This document shows, piece by piece, positions 35,107 to 43,681 of a stretch of DNA of 64,000 nucleotides. Source of the DNA: Bacteroidota bacterium (GTDB lineage Bacteria > Bacteroidota > Bacteroidia > Flavobacteriales_E > Vicingaceae); contig JABFGJ010000002.1 of the NCBI GenBank assembly GCA_013112545.1, forward strand, positions 124,001 to 188,000, written 5' to 3'. The stretch's first letter is position 1; every line of letters starts with the position of its first letter. The notes under the pieces are model-generated. The model was not told the DNA's origin, did not search any database, and was given only the letters and a program-made list of their open reading frames with translations. The translations under genes were made by a program, and so were the position numbers.

Positions 35107-35922
35107 ATGAAAAAGCTAGGGACATTATTATCAGTAATACTTTTATTGAATATTGGAAGTTTTGCAAATGGTCAAGACACTCACGGGGTTGAGCCAAAAT
35201 CTACCCCATTAAGAAATGTAAATCACAGTGCATTTAAGGTAGGAGAAGTTTTAAAATACAAATTAGCATATGGGTTTATTAGTGCAGGTGAAGCAGAGTT
35301 AACTGTAAGCAAGGCAGAAAAGCAAATACAAGGTAGAGATGTTTTACATATGGTTGGAGTAGGAAGAAGTATTAGTGCTTTTGATTGGTTTTTTAAAGTT
35401 AGAGACCGCTATGAAACATATATGGATGAACAAGGCGTTTTTCCTTGGTTATTTGTTCGTAGAATAAGTGAAGGTGGGTATAATAAAGAACAAGACTATA
35501 AATTTTTTCAAAATAACGGTACTGTGATTAATCAAAAAGAGGAAAAATATGATGTACCTCATGGAGTTCAAGACATGTTATCTGCATTCTATTATGCTAG
35601 AACCCTTAATTTTAAACAAGCAAAAAAAGGGCAAATATTTGAATTTCAAGCTTTCGTTGATGAAGAAGTATATCCTGTAAGAATGAAATATGTAGGGACT
35701 AAGAAAGTTAAAATTGGAGTAGGAAAATTCGATTGTTTGGTTTTTAACCCAGCCGTTCAAGAAGGGCGAATATTTGAGAGTGACGAGGACTTAACAGTTT
35801 ACATCACAAACGATGAAAATAAAGTGCCTATTTTAGTGAAAGCAAAAGTTTTGGTAGGCTCCATTCGAATGGAATTGACTGATTATTCAAACCTTGCGAA
35901 TCCTATTGCAAAATTAGATTAA
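35107..35922 (+). CDS. DUF3108 domain-containing exported protein
   Basis: A 271-residue protein starting at ATG 35107, where the signal peptide MKKLGTLLSVILLLNIGSFANGQ begins. The rest matches DUF3108: FKVGEVLKYKLAYGFISAGEAELTVSK, GVGRSISAFDWFFKVRDRYETYMDE, GVQDMLSAFYYARTL and TVYITNDENKVPILVKAKVLVGSIRMELTDY. Family members are periplasmic or outer-membrane associated beta-barrel-like lipocalin folds with no agreed function. A strong terminator follows. Confidence 0.88.
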   Translation: MKKLGTLLSVILLLNIGSFANGQDTHGVEPKSTPLRNVNHSAFKVGEVLKYKLAYGFISAGEAELTVSKAEKQIQGRDVLHMVGVGRSISAFDWFFKVRDRYETYMDEQGVFPWLFVRRISEGGYNKEQDYKFFQNNGTVINQKEEKYDVPHGVQDMLSAFYYARTLNFKQAKKGQIFEFQAFVDEEVYPVRMKYVGTKKVKIGVGKFDCLVFNPAVQEGRIFESDEDLTVYITNDENKVPILVKAKVLVGSIRMELTDYSNLANPIAKLD

Positions 35923-35943
35923 ACACAATATATTGTTAGTAAT

Positions 35944-35969
35944 AAAAGGGCATGAACTCATGCCCTTTT
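35944..35969 (+). terminator. Terminator after the DUF3108 gene
   Basis: AAAAGGGCATGA and TCATGCCCTTTT form a perfect 12-bp stem with a 2-base loop, 21 bases after the stop codon. Confidence 0.85.
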
Positions 35970-36034
35970 GTTGTTTGTGTTATTTTTGTTGTTTGTTTTT
36001 AAGAGGCAAAAGTTAATTTAATTCTAAATTTATA

Positions 36035-37312
36035 ATGATTAAAAAAAAAATAAGACTGGTAAGTAGTGTATTAACAGTTTTGCTAGCAGTTTCTGTTTTT
36101 TTATTTATAAATCGATATAATTCTTCTAATGAACAATTTGAACCTATAATAGAAGACTCTTTGCAAGTGGCCTCTCACTTGCCAATAAATAGAGAGTTTG
36201 GTTTAGCAATTGATTCTTTTGTTGTAACCAAAGAGCGGATCAAACCCAATGAATTTTTAGCTAATATTTTATTACCACATCATATAGATTATGTTACTAT
36301 TGATGCTTTAGCAAAAAAATCGAAACCAATTTTTGATGTAAGAAAAATGGTTGCCGGGAAAACATACACAATACTAGCTAGTAAAGATAGTTTGCAAAAA
36401 GCGCAGTATTTTATTTATCAGCCCAATGCAATTGATTATGTAGTTTATGATTTAAGGGATTCCATATTAATTTATGAGGGACAAAAAGAGGTTGAAATAG
36501 TTGAAAAAACGGCCGCCGGCATAATTAATTCATCGCTTTATTTAACCCTTCAAGAAAATGAAGTTAGCCCAGCTTTGGCAGTTCGTTTGTCTGAAATATT
36601 TGCTTGGTCTATTGACTTCTATAGAATTCAAAAGGGTGATTGGTTTAAAGTTATTTATGATGAAAAATTTGTTGACGGCGAGTCTATAGGCATAGGAGAA
36701 ATAAAGGCTGTTGAATTCAATCACTATAACACTAATTTTTATGCTTTCCATTTTAAGCAAGGAGACAACGATGACTATTTTGATGAGGAAGCAAATAGTT
36801 TGAGAAAAGCATTTTTGAAATCCCCATTAAAGTTTAGTCGATTATCTTCTAGATATACCATGAAACGATTTCATCCAGTTCAAAAAAGATGGAAAGCCCA
36901 TTTAGGAACTGATTACGCAGCTCCAACAGGAACTCCAATTATGAGCACAGGAGATGGAGTAGTTATTGAGTCTGCTCGTAAAAGTGCAAATGGAAATTAT
37001 GTTAAAGTGAAGCACAATAGTGTATATACTACTCAATATTTGCACATGAGTAAACGCAATGTAAAAGTAGGGCAACGAGTCCGTCAAGGAGATATTATTG
37101 GTTTTGTAGGAAGTACAGGGTTAGCCACAGGGCCTCATGTGTGTTATCGCTTTTGGAAAAATGATAAACAAGTTGATCATTTAAAACAAGACTTCCCTTC
37201 TGCAGAGCCTGTATTGGCTGAAAACAAAGCAGCATTTGATTTATATTTAAAAGAGTATAAGCAAAAGTTAGATTTAATAAGGTTACAAATAGACCTTATG
37301 GCTGCAAATTAA
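36035..37312 (+). CDS. M23 family metallopeptidase (murein endopeptidase)
   Basis: A 425-residue membrane-anchored or exported protein with an N-terminal hydrophobic segment (LVSSVLTVLLAVSVFLFINRY). The C-terminal peptidase domain (~285-395) has the M23 zinc ligands in HLGTDYAAPTGTPI, the QYLHMSK histidine motif and GPHVCYRFW, where V/H-x-H is H-V. A regulatory region before it (~40-250) resembles the N-terminal domain of Csd3/ShyA-type endopeptidases. It probably cuts peptidoglycan cross-links during cell-wall growth. Confidence 0.9.
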   Translation: MIKKKIRLVSSVLTVLLAVSVFLFINRYNSSNEQFEPIIEDSLQVASHLPINREFGLAIDSFVVTKERIKPNEFLANILLPHHIDYVTIDALAKKSKPIFDVRKMVAGKTYTILASKDSLQKAQYFIYQPNAIDYVVYDLRDSILIYEGQKEVEIVEKTAAGIINSSLYLTLQENEVSPALAVRLSEIFAWSIDFYRIQKGDWFKVIYDEKFVDGESIGIGEIKAVEFNHYNTNFYAFHFKQGDNDDYFDEEANSLRKAFLKSPLKFSRLSSRYTMKRFHPVQKRWKAHLGTDYAAPTGTPIMSTGDGVVIESARKSANGNYVKVKHNSVYTTQYLHMSKRNVKVGQRVRQGDIIGFVGSTGLATGPHVCYRFWKNDKQVDHLKQDFPSAEPVLAENKAAFDLYLKEYKQKLDLIRLQIDLMAAN

Positions 37313-37328
37313 GGAGGTGCTGTATAAC

Positions 37329-38192
37329 CTATTTGTTATGATGCGGATTTAATTCAGCACTGCAAAATTTGCAATACTTAGCGTTTAAATCGTGTCCCTC
37401 TTTAGAGCACTCAGGGCAAGATTGAGTTGTGATTTCTTTGATTTTATTTCTTTCCAATGCCATTTGGGCTGTTACTATGCCGGTGGGTACAGCTATTATA
37501 CCATATCCAATTAGCATAATGATAGAAGCAATGGATTGGCCAAGTATGGTAAGTGGCGCTATATCACCGTATCCAACAGTAGTAATGGTTACTATAGTCC
37601 AATACATGCTTGTTGGAATGCTTGTAAATCCGTTTTTTGGACCCTCAACAATGTACATTACTGAACCTAGAATAAGTACTAAAACAATAACTCCTCCAAT
37701 AAACACCACGATTTTAACTGCGCTTGCTTTTAAAGCATTTTTAAGTTTATTGGCTTCTGTTACATATCTAGTCAATTTTAAAATCCTAAAGATTCTCAAT
37801 AATCGAATTGTACGAATAACCAACAAATAGTGAGAACCTACAACGATTAAACTTAAGTAAGTTGGAATAAGTGAAAGCAAATCCACCAAGCCCATAAAAC
37901 TAAAAATATACTTAAAGGGTTTGCCAACAGATGCTATTCTTAAGATATACTCAATTGAGAATAGAATAGTAAAAAACCATTCTATCACAAACAGGGCTTC
38001 GCCGTAATTCACCTGTATCGATTCTACTGTTTCCAGCATGACCGCGATTACTGAAAGTAAAATGGCCCATAATAATACTACATCAAAGAATTTACCCCAC
38101 TTAGTGTCGGCTTCAAAAATTATTTCGTGAACCTTAACCTTCCAGTGTGGAGTGTTTTTCTTTTCGATTTCTTTATAACTCGGATTGTCCAT
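37329..38192 (-). CDS. Voltage-gated-type potassium channel with zinc-ribbon tail
   Basis: A 287-residue ion transporter with six membrane segments. The S4-like segment is VIRTIRLLRIFRILKLTRYV with arginines at three-residue intervals. The selectivity filter is TITTVGYGD and the last helix follows (IIMLIGYGIIAVPTGIV). After a hydrophilic linker, the C-terminus has a four-cysteine zinc ribbon, CPECSKEGHDLNAKYCKFC. The core resembles KvAP/Kch-type bacterial channels; the ribbon may sense metal or redox state or mediate assembly. Convergent with the M23 gene. Confidence 0.92.
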   Translation of the reverse strand: MDNPSYKEIEKKNTPHWKVKVHEIIFEADTKWGKFFDVVLLWAILLSVIAVMLETVESIQVNYGEALFVIEWFFTILFSIEYILRIASVGKPFKYIFSFMGLVDLLSLIPTYLSLIVVGSHYLLVIRTIRLLRIFRILKLTRYVTEANKLKNALKASAVKIVVFIGGVIVLVLILGSVMYIVEGPKNGFTSIPTSMYWTIVTITTVGYGDIAPLTILGQSIASIIMLIGYGIIAVPTGIVTAQMALERNKIKEITTQSCPECSKEGHDLNAKYCKFCSAELNPHHNK

Positions 38193-38231
38193 AATTTATG
38201 GGCTAAATTTAGTTAATTTGGATTGGAATTT

Positions 38232-39215
38232 ATGATGAAGTTAAGAACAGAAATACCATCTACAAAATCAGATTTTGATATTGATCATTTTGGGCCAATT
38301 CTATTGCTAGGCTCTTGTTTTGCAGAGAATATTGGGAAAAAAATGGATGCCAATAAATTTAAAACATTGATTAACCCGCTTGGAATTTCTTACAATCCAG
38401 TATCATTAAGCCAATTAATTCTGCGAGAAGAAGTGTTTAATGTTGGTGAATTTGGCTTTTCAAACGAACTCTATTTTAATTACAAGTTACATTCTGAGTT
38501 TTCGGCTATAGAACTTGATACTGCAATTAAAAATGCAAACACTGCTCTGTATAAACAACATGATTTTTTAAAGACTTGCAAAGTGGTATTTATAAGTTTA
38601 GGGACTGCTTGGGTGCATGAGTTAACCTCATCTCGTCAACTTGTAAATAATTGTCATAAACAAGAGGCTGCCTTGTTTCACAAACGATTGCTAGCTATTG
38701 ATGAAATAACTATTGCTTTATCCAATGCAATAAAACACATTAATTCTAAAACGAGACATCAGGTGCAAATTGTATTTACGGTCAGCCCTATTCGACACTT
38801 AAAAGATGGTTTTCATGAAAATCAATTGAGTAAGTCAACATTGCAAATGGCCGTCAATGAAGTTTGTAAGGCTCATGAAAATTGTACCTACTTCCCTTCT
38901 TATGAAATTTTAATTGATGATTTGAGGGATTATCGTTTTTATGAAGCAGATATGGTTCACCCTAATAAATTGGCAATCGAATATATTTGGGAAAAATTGG
39001 CAGAAGTTTATTTCTCAGAAAAAACAAAGAAACTAAATAAGTTAATTCAAGGGTTCAATGCGTCAATAGCTCATCGACCATTTAATCTTGAAACAACTAA
39101 ACATCAGGATTTTATCAAAAATATGATACAACACATTAGTTTATTTCAAGAAAAAGAAAAAATTGATTTTAATTTAGAGTTGATTGAATTAAAATCTAAG
39201 CTACTCTCTCAATAA
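38232..39215 (+). CDS. GSCFA domain-containing protein
   Basis: A 327-residue protein of the GSCFA family, named for its N-terminal motif: here ILLLGSCFAENIGKKMDANKF. Further family features are the LNPLGISYNPVSLSQLI segment, VFISLGTAWVHEL, VFTVSPIRHLKDGFHENQLSKSTL and YFPSYEILIDDLRDYRFYEADMVHPNKLAIEYIW. The Ser of GSCF and the D..H pair resemble an SGNH hydrolase, so an esterase role is plausible. ATG 38232 or 38235 is preferred to an in-frame TTG at 38223. Its end overlaps the SDR gene by 15 bases. Confidence 0.88.
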   Translation: MMKLRTEIPSTKSDFDIDHFGPILLLGSCFAENIGKKMDANKFKTLINPLGISYNPVSLSQLILREEVFNVGEFGFSNELYFNYKLHSEFSAIELDTAIKNANTALYKQHDFLKTCKVVFISLGTAWVHELTSSRQLVNNCHKQEAALFHKRLLAIDEITIALSNAIKHINSKTRHQVQIVFTVSPIRHLKDGFHENQLSKSTLQMAVNEVCKAHENCTYFPSYEILIDDLRDYRFYEADMVHPNKLAIEYIWEKLAEVYFSEKTKKLNKLIQGFNASIAHRPFNLETTKHQDFIKNMIQHISLFQEKEKIDFNLELIELKSKLLSQ

Positions 39216-39959
39216 GTGCGAAGTGTCAGCTTGAGCTGTTGGCATAATTAATAAATCGTTGATATTGACATGCGCAGGTCTTGAGGTTGCAAAATATATT
39301 GCTTCTGCTATGTCTATTGCTTTTAATGGTTGATAACCATCATAAACTTGATCTGCTCTCGCTTGGTTTCCGTCAAAACGAACTTTAGAAAATTCTGTAT
39401 CTACAGCCCCTGGACAAATTGCAGTTACTTTTATTTTGTGAGGTAATAAATCCATACGCATAGCCTTAGTGATGCCTTCTACTGCATGTTTGGTAGAACA
39501 ATATACATTTCCTTTAGAATATACTTCTTTGCCCGCTATAGAGCCAATGTTAACAATATGTCCTTTCCTGTTTTCAATCATAATGGGCATGATTTCCCTT
39601 GATACATAGAGCAAACCCTTTATGTTGGTGTCAATCATAGATTCCCAATCTTCAATTAATCCATCTTGAATGTCATGAAATCCTTTGGCTAAACCTGCAT
39701 TGTTTATTAATACATCAATTTCTCTCCATTCATCTTTCAAGGACGCTATGGCTTTTTTAACGGCTTCTTTATCTTTTACATCAAAATTTAAAGTTTTGAT
39801 TTTAATCCCAAATTGATTTTCAAGTTTGTTTTTGAGCGTTTGCAGTAAATTATCTCTTCTGCCTGTTAAAATAAGGTGGTAGCCATGCTCAGCATACAAA
39901 CGAGCTGTTGCTTCGCCTATTCCTGCGGTAGCACCGGTTATCATGATTCTTTTTTCCAT
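39201..39959 (-). CDS. Short-chain dehydrogenase/reductase (SDR)
   Basis: A 252-residue classical SDR. NAD(P) binding is by TGATAGIGEATARL, followed by NNAG in VLINNAGLAKG. The catalytic residues are Ser in VNIGSIAGKE and the YxxxK pair in YCSTKHAVEG. Close relatives are annotated as NADP-dependent 3-hydroxy acid or serine dehydrogenases (YdfG-like). Its start codon overlaps the end of the pirin gene by one base, so the two are translationally coupled. Confidence 0.93.
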   Translation of the reverse strand: MEKRIMITGATAGIGEATARLYAEHGYHLILTGRRDNLLQTLKNKLENQFGIKIKTLNFDVKDKEAVKKAIASLKDEWREIDVLINNAGLAKGFHDIQDGLIEDWESMIDTNIKGLLYVSREIMPIMIENRKGHIVNIGSIAGKEVYSKGNVYCSTKHAVEGITKAMRMDLLPHKIKVTAICPGAVDTEFSKVRFDGNQARADQVYDGYQPLKAIDIAEAIYFATSRPAHVNINDLLIMPTAQADTSHLLRE

Positions 39960-40711
39960 TATTGCATCATTCTTTTTGCGTAAGTTTTGTAATCCAATTC
40001 TTTTGGGGTAGCCACTACAAATAAAATAGTTTCTTTTAATATTTCAAGTTGAACGGTACTAGAATTTTCAAGGATAAAGAAATCATCGTTTTCTAGAACT
40101 TCTTCATTTATGTTCATGTTGCCCGAAATCAAATAAGCAGAATAAATCTTAGACTCATCCAATTCTATTTGATGCTTGCCGACTTGAAACTCATAATTGT
40201 AAATTTCAACTTCTGGAGCATCCATAAAAAGCGGCGATCCTGCACCTTTATACGTTGTTTTTTTTAGTCCATCTACTTGCTCAATCGGAAACTTATCTAT
40301 GCTATAGTCATCATAGCTAGCTTCCTGTTGTAAGGTTTTGTCTAAATTAGGGTCAAACCAGATTTGGAACATGTGAGCCCCTTCATTTAATTTTTCGGAG
40401 TGAGATATTCCGTTTCCAGCTCTAATGATTTGAGCGGCTCCTTTTTTTAAGCTCAGCCAACGATTCAATTTAGTGTCAAAATGCTCTATAGATCCTTGCA
40501 AAACAAAAGATAAAATTTCAAAACCTTGATGCGGATGTAAACCAATAGTGCTTCCTTTTTCAGACCAAGCATGAGCCCAGTAAAATAAATTGGAATAGGG
40601 TTTTAGCTGACCTCCTTCTCTTGGAAAACCGATGGGTTTGTTTTCTAAAATTTCTCCTCCATTAAACTGACCTGAAGCCTGTTGGTTTTTCTTAATTACG
40701 TTAATATTCAT
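39959..40711 (-). CDS. Pirin family protein
   Basis: A 250-residue bicupin of the pirin family. The N-terminal cupin has FYWAHAWSEKGSTIGLHPHQGFEILSFVLQGSIEHFDT, with the HPHxGFE metal-binding histidines and glutamate, then GISHSEKLNEG and MFQIWFD. Pirins bind iron and some act as quercetinases; the substrate here is unknown. It is the first gene of a two-gene unit with the SDR. Confidence 0.92.
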   Translation of the reverse strand: MNINVIKKNQQASGQFNGGEILENKPIGFPREGGQLKPYSNLFYWAHAWSEKGSTIGLHPHQGFEILSFVLQGSIEHFDTKLNRWLSLKKGAAQIIRAGNGISHSEKLNEGAHMFQIWFDPNLDKTLQQEASYDDYSIDKFPIEQVDGLKKTTYKGAGSPLFMDAPEVEIYNYEFQVGKHQIELDESKIYSAYLISGNMNINEEVLENDDFFILENSSTVQLEILKETILFVVATPKELDYKTYAKRMMQ

Positions 40712-40818
40712 GATTTTAAAAATTAGTAAAACATTGAGTTTGTATTAAACAATTCGTTCTAGCTTTCGTTTAAAAAATTTAATTAACTTCCAATAGCCAA
40801 ATAATTCTAAATTCAACT

Positions 40819-40826
40819 TATATTTG
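40819..40826 (+). promoter_or_regulatory. -7 box of the OmpA/PD40 gene
   Basis: TATATTTG matches the Bacteroidota -7 consensus, 30 bp before the start codon. No clear -33 box. Confidence 0.4.
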
Positions 40827-40855
40827 GACAACGAACTACCCAAAACATAAAAACA

Positions 40856-43315
40856 ATGAAAGTAATTAAGTTATTTCTATTTCTAATAATTTGTACGCCC
40901 ACATATAGTCAGTTGCTAATTCCGCTTTTTGATATTCCCCAAAAAATGGATGTATTAAGTGATGAAGCAGAAGAGGGAACGGCTGTAACTTTTAATAATG
41001 GAGAAGGAATATTCTTTAATCGAAATTATGAGAAAATAACTGAGAAAGTTCAAGAAGTAAAAGCCCAAGATATTTGGTTTGCCGAAAAAGGCAAGAAGGG
41101 CTGGGGAAGGCCGTTTAGACCATTTCGAGATGTTGATTTTACTGAAAGAAATATAATGATTGGCTGTACAAGAGATGGAGAGAGATTATATATCTTAAAC
41201 AGATACATTGATGGAGATTCAATAAAATCTAGGATTATTTATAAAACTAGAAATGGCAGAAGCACATGGAAGGACCCTCAAGAAGTTGTTATTCCCGGTT
41301 TAGATTTGAGTGACCCTCAAACAACAGTTTTTATGCATTCTGATGAAGATGTATTGCTACTTAGTAAGTTAGTAGATACGGCTTCAACTATGATTAATGA
41401 AGATTTATTTTTAGTGTATAAAAAAGAAGATGGCACTTGGTCAGATTTGGTTGACTTAGGGCCCAATATTAATTCTAAGGGTTTAGAGTTTTCACCGTTT
41501 TTGACACATGATAAAAAAGCCTTGTATTTTGCTAGTGATGGGCATGATGGCTTTGGCGAGTCTGATATATTTGTTTCTTACCGCGAGGAAGGAAGATGGG
41601 ATAAATGGTCTATACCATTGAATCTTGGCTTGCCTATTAATTCATCTAGGTTTGAGTCCTATTTTGTGGTCAGCGATACCAATCAGGTTTATTTTGTTTC
41701 CGATAGAGAATCTTTAAATACGAATATATATTTCACAAAAGCCACCGGCGAATATAAAATTGCAAATCTTGGATTGTTGGCTGGGCAACTGTTTAAAGAC
41801 GGTAAACCAGTTGCTTCACAAAAGCTTTTTGTTTATGATTCTTACAAAGACTTTTTAGAAGAAGTTGTCACTGATGAAAATGGGAAGTTTAAATTTTCAA
41901 AACTTGCTGGAGATCAGAAATATTCAATTCGATTGGATAGTACAGAAGAAGGAGAATTATTGGGAGACTTGTTGTACATCGTTGATGAAAAAGGAAACTT
42001 AAAGAAGCGTGTGACTTTTGATAAAACTGGGCAAATGGTAGAGATGGGAAAAAAGCCAGAAAAAGCGATTGTAAAAGGAGTGTTTGAAAGTAAAGGTGTT
42101 GCTATGATGAACACTGCATTGGTAGTATTGGATAAAAACAATTTTCCAATTGACACCATTTATACCAATAACAAAGGAGAGTTTTCTTATGAACGCATAG
42201 CGATGGATAAAGGGTTTAAAATAATACCGAGAGACTTGAATGTAAAAGATGAATCATTGGAATTGTTTTATTTCGATAAATCGGGAAAAAAATCTAAAAC
42301 TTTCAATGACGGTTCGCTAGAAACGGGAAAAGGACGCTTTGTGTTTAATAAATTGCCTGTTGCCAATTCAGTTATAAAAGTTTATGACCTTGAAGGGAAC
42401 ATTATAGAAACAATTGCAGTAAATCAAGATGGTTCTTTTGCTTTCAAAAAATTAAATTTAGAAGAAGAATATAGAATTGTAATTGAAAATGAAGGGGATG
42501 TTGAAATTGTTGATGGAATAATTTATTTCACACAAGATGGAACTAGTAGCTCTAAAAGATATATTGTAAAAGATGGAAATAAAGTAGTGAGTATTGGTTC
42601 AGGTGGAGTTGAAAAAGTATTTGGGAAATATACTTTTGATAAACTACCAGCTGCAAATACTGCGATTGTAGTTTTGGATGAGAATAATATTCCGATTGAC
42701 ACGATTTATACGAATATAGAAGGAATGTTTGTGTATGAAAAACTAAAACTAGATAAAGGCATTAAATTCCTTCCATTAGAAGAAGAAAACCCTGAAGACT
42801 TAATATTGTATTTAACTGATAAAGAGGGTGCTGTTCTAAGCACAATGAATTATGATAAAAAATCTAAAGGCTATATATTAACTAAAAATGAGACTGCGGC
42901 AACTGCTAAGAAAGTAACTACAAAAGTGGAAGATAAAACAGAAGTTAAAACAGAAACTAAGAAAGAGCTTACTGCTGTTCCAACTTTAAACGAGGAAATC
43001 TTGTACTTTGGATTCAATGAAGTTAACTTAAGTAGCAGCAATGTGGTTAAGCTGAAATCATACCTAGCAAAGCTCAATGCTAATTCTGCTTCACAAGCAA
43101 CTATATACGGACATACAGATGATGTAGGAACAGAAGCTACAAACATGAGAATAGCTCAGCAAAGGGCAGATGCAGTTAAAAATTATTTAGTTTCAAAAGG
43201 AATTTCAGTAGATCGAATAAGCACCGAGGCTATGGGAGAATCTAAACCAGCACTTCCTAATGACTCAGAAACTAACAGATCGAAGAATAGAAGAGTTGAG
43301 GTTGTAATCAAGTAA
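40856..43315 (+). CDS. OmpA-family protein with PD40 repeats
   Basis: An 819-residue outer-membrane-associated protein. After a signal peptide (VIKLFLFLIICTPTYSQ), residues ~20-300 contain PD40/WD-like propeller strands (KALYFASDGHDGFGESDIFVSYRE, QVYFVSDRESLNTNIYF). Four repeated carboxypeptidase-regulatory-like modules follow (~310-660), each with VVLDKNNFPIDTIYTNNKGEFSYE-type wording. The C-terminal OmpA domain (~715-819) binds peptidoglycan: YGHTDDVGTEATNMRIAQQRADAVKNYL and NRSKNRRVEVVIK. Such proteins anchor the outer membrane; some support gliding or T9SS. Confidence 0.92.
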   Translation: MKVIKLFLFLIICTPTYSQLLIPLFDIPQKMDVLSDEAEEGTAVTFNNGEGIFFNRNYEKITEKVQEVKAQDIWFAEKGKKGWGRPFRPFRDVDFTERNIMIGCTRDGERLYILNRYIDGDSIKSRIIYKTRNGRSTWKDPQEVVIPGLDLSDPQTTVFMHSDEDVLLLSKLVDTASTMINEDLFLVYKKEDGTWSDLVDLGPNINSKGLEFSPFLTHDKKALYFASDGHDGFGESDIFVSYREEGRWDKWSIPLNLGLPINSSRFESYFVVSDTNQVYFVSDRESLNTNIYFTKATGEYKIANLGLLAGQLFKDGKPVASQKLFVYDSYKDFLEEVVTDENGKFKFSKLAGDQKYSIRLDSTEEGELLGDLLYIVDEKGNLKKRVTFDKTGQMVEMGKKPEKAIVKGVFESKGVAMMNTALVVLDKNNFPIDTIYTNNKGEFSYERIAMDKGFKIIPRDLNVKDESLELFYFDKSGKKSKTFNDGSLETGKGRFVFNKLPVANSVIKVYDLEGNIIETIAVNQDGSFAFKKLNLEEEYRIVIENEGDVEIVDGIIYFTQDGTSSSKRYIVKDGNKVVSIGSGGVEKVFGKYTFDKLPAANTAIVVLDENNIPIDTIYTNIEGMFVYEKLKLDKGIKFLPLEEENPEDLILYLTDKEGAVLSTMNYDKKSKGYILTKNETAATAKKVTTKVEDKTEVKTETKKELTAVPTLNEEILYFGFNEVNLSSSNVVKLKSYLAKLNANSASQATIYGHTDDVGTEATNMRIAQQRADAVKNYLVSKGISVDRISTEAMGESKPALPNDSETNRSKNRRVEVVIK

Positions 43316-43336
43316 AAACTCTTTTTTGAAGGCACG

Positions 43337-43373
43337 AAAGCCCATCTTGTAAGATATACAGGATGGGCTTTTT
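43337..43373 (+). terminator. Terminator of the OmpA/PD40 gene
   Basis: AAAGCCCATC and GATGGGCTTT pair, extended by a partly paired TTGTA/ACAG region, and a T-run follows. It lies 22 bases after the stop. Confidence 0.85.
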
Positions 43374-43624
43374 AATTAAATTAGTAACCTTCATGTTCTC
43401 ACTATTTTGGAATGTTTGAAGGAGCCAAACATGACATTTCTAAGCTTTTTAAAAAGTGTAAGTTCTATTACTTGTAGCACTTGTTCCCTTACTATTATCG
43501 TTGTATTAGGCTAGAGAATTTCAAACCTTCTGAGAAAAAGGATGTTTTAATATTTTAATTTGTTGTGATGTTGCTTATTTTTTTCACACAAATTACATAA
43601 ACCGAATTAAGAATGAACTTTTAG
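43374..43624. other. Intergenic stretch without recognised features
   Basis: The 251 bases between the two convergent terminators hold only very short reading frames (for example 27 codons from an ATG at 43432). I see no RNA gene, repeat or conserved promoter. Confidence 0.5.
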
Positions 43625-43660
43625 CAAAAAAAAGGTGTTTCAATTGCTCAAAACACCTTT
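43625..43660 (-). terminator. Terminator of the ribonucleotide reductase gene
   Basis: Read on the minus strand, AAAGGTGTTT pairs with AAACACCTTT around TGAGCAATTG and is followed by eight Ts, 22 bases after the stop codon at 43682. Confidence 0.85.
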
Positions 43661-43681
43661 TACTCTCAATTTATTTTATTT

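Noticed and set aside
37945-37962. ATACTCAATTGAGAATAG palindrome resembling the 18-bp operator
   Set aside because: It lies inside the potassium channel gene, lacks the ATAATT centre and has no -7 box 22 bp downstream.
43432-43515. 27-codon frame in the intergenic region after the OmpA/PD40 gene
   Set aside because: Too short, isolated between two terminators, with no promoter or helix pattern to support it.
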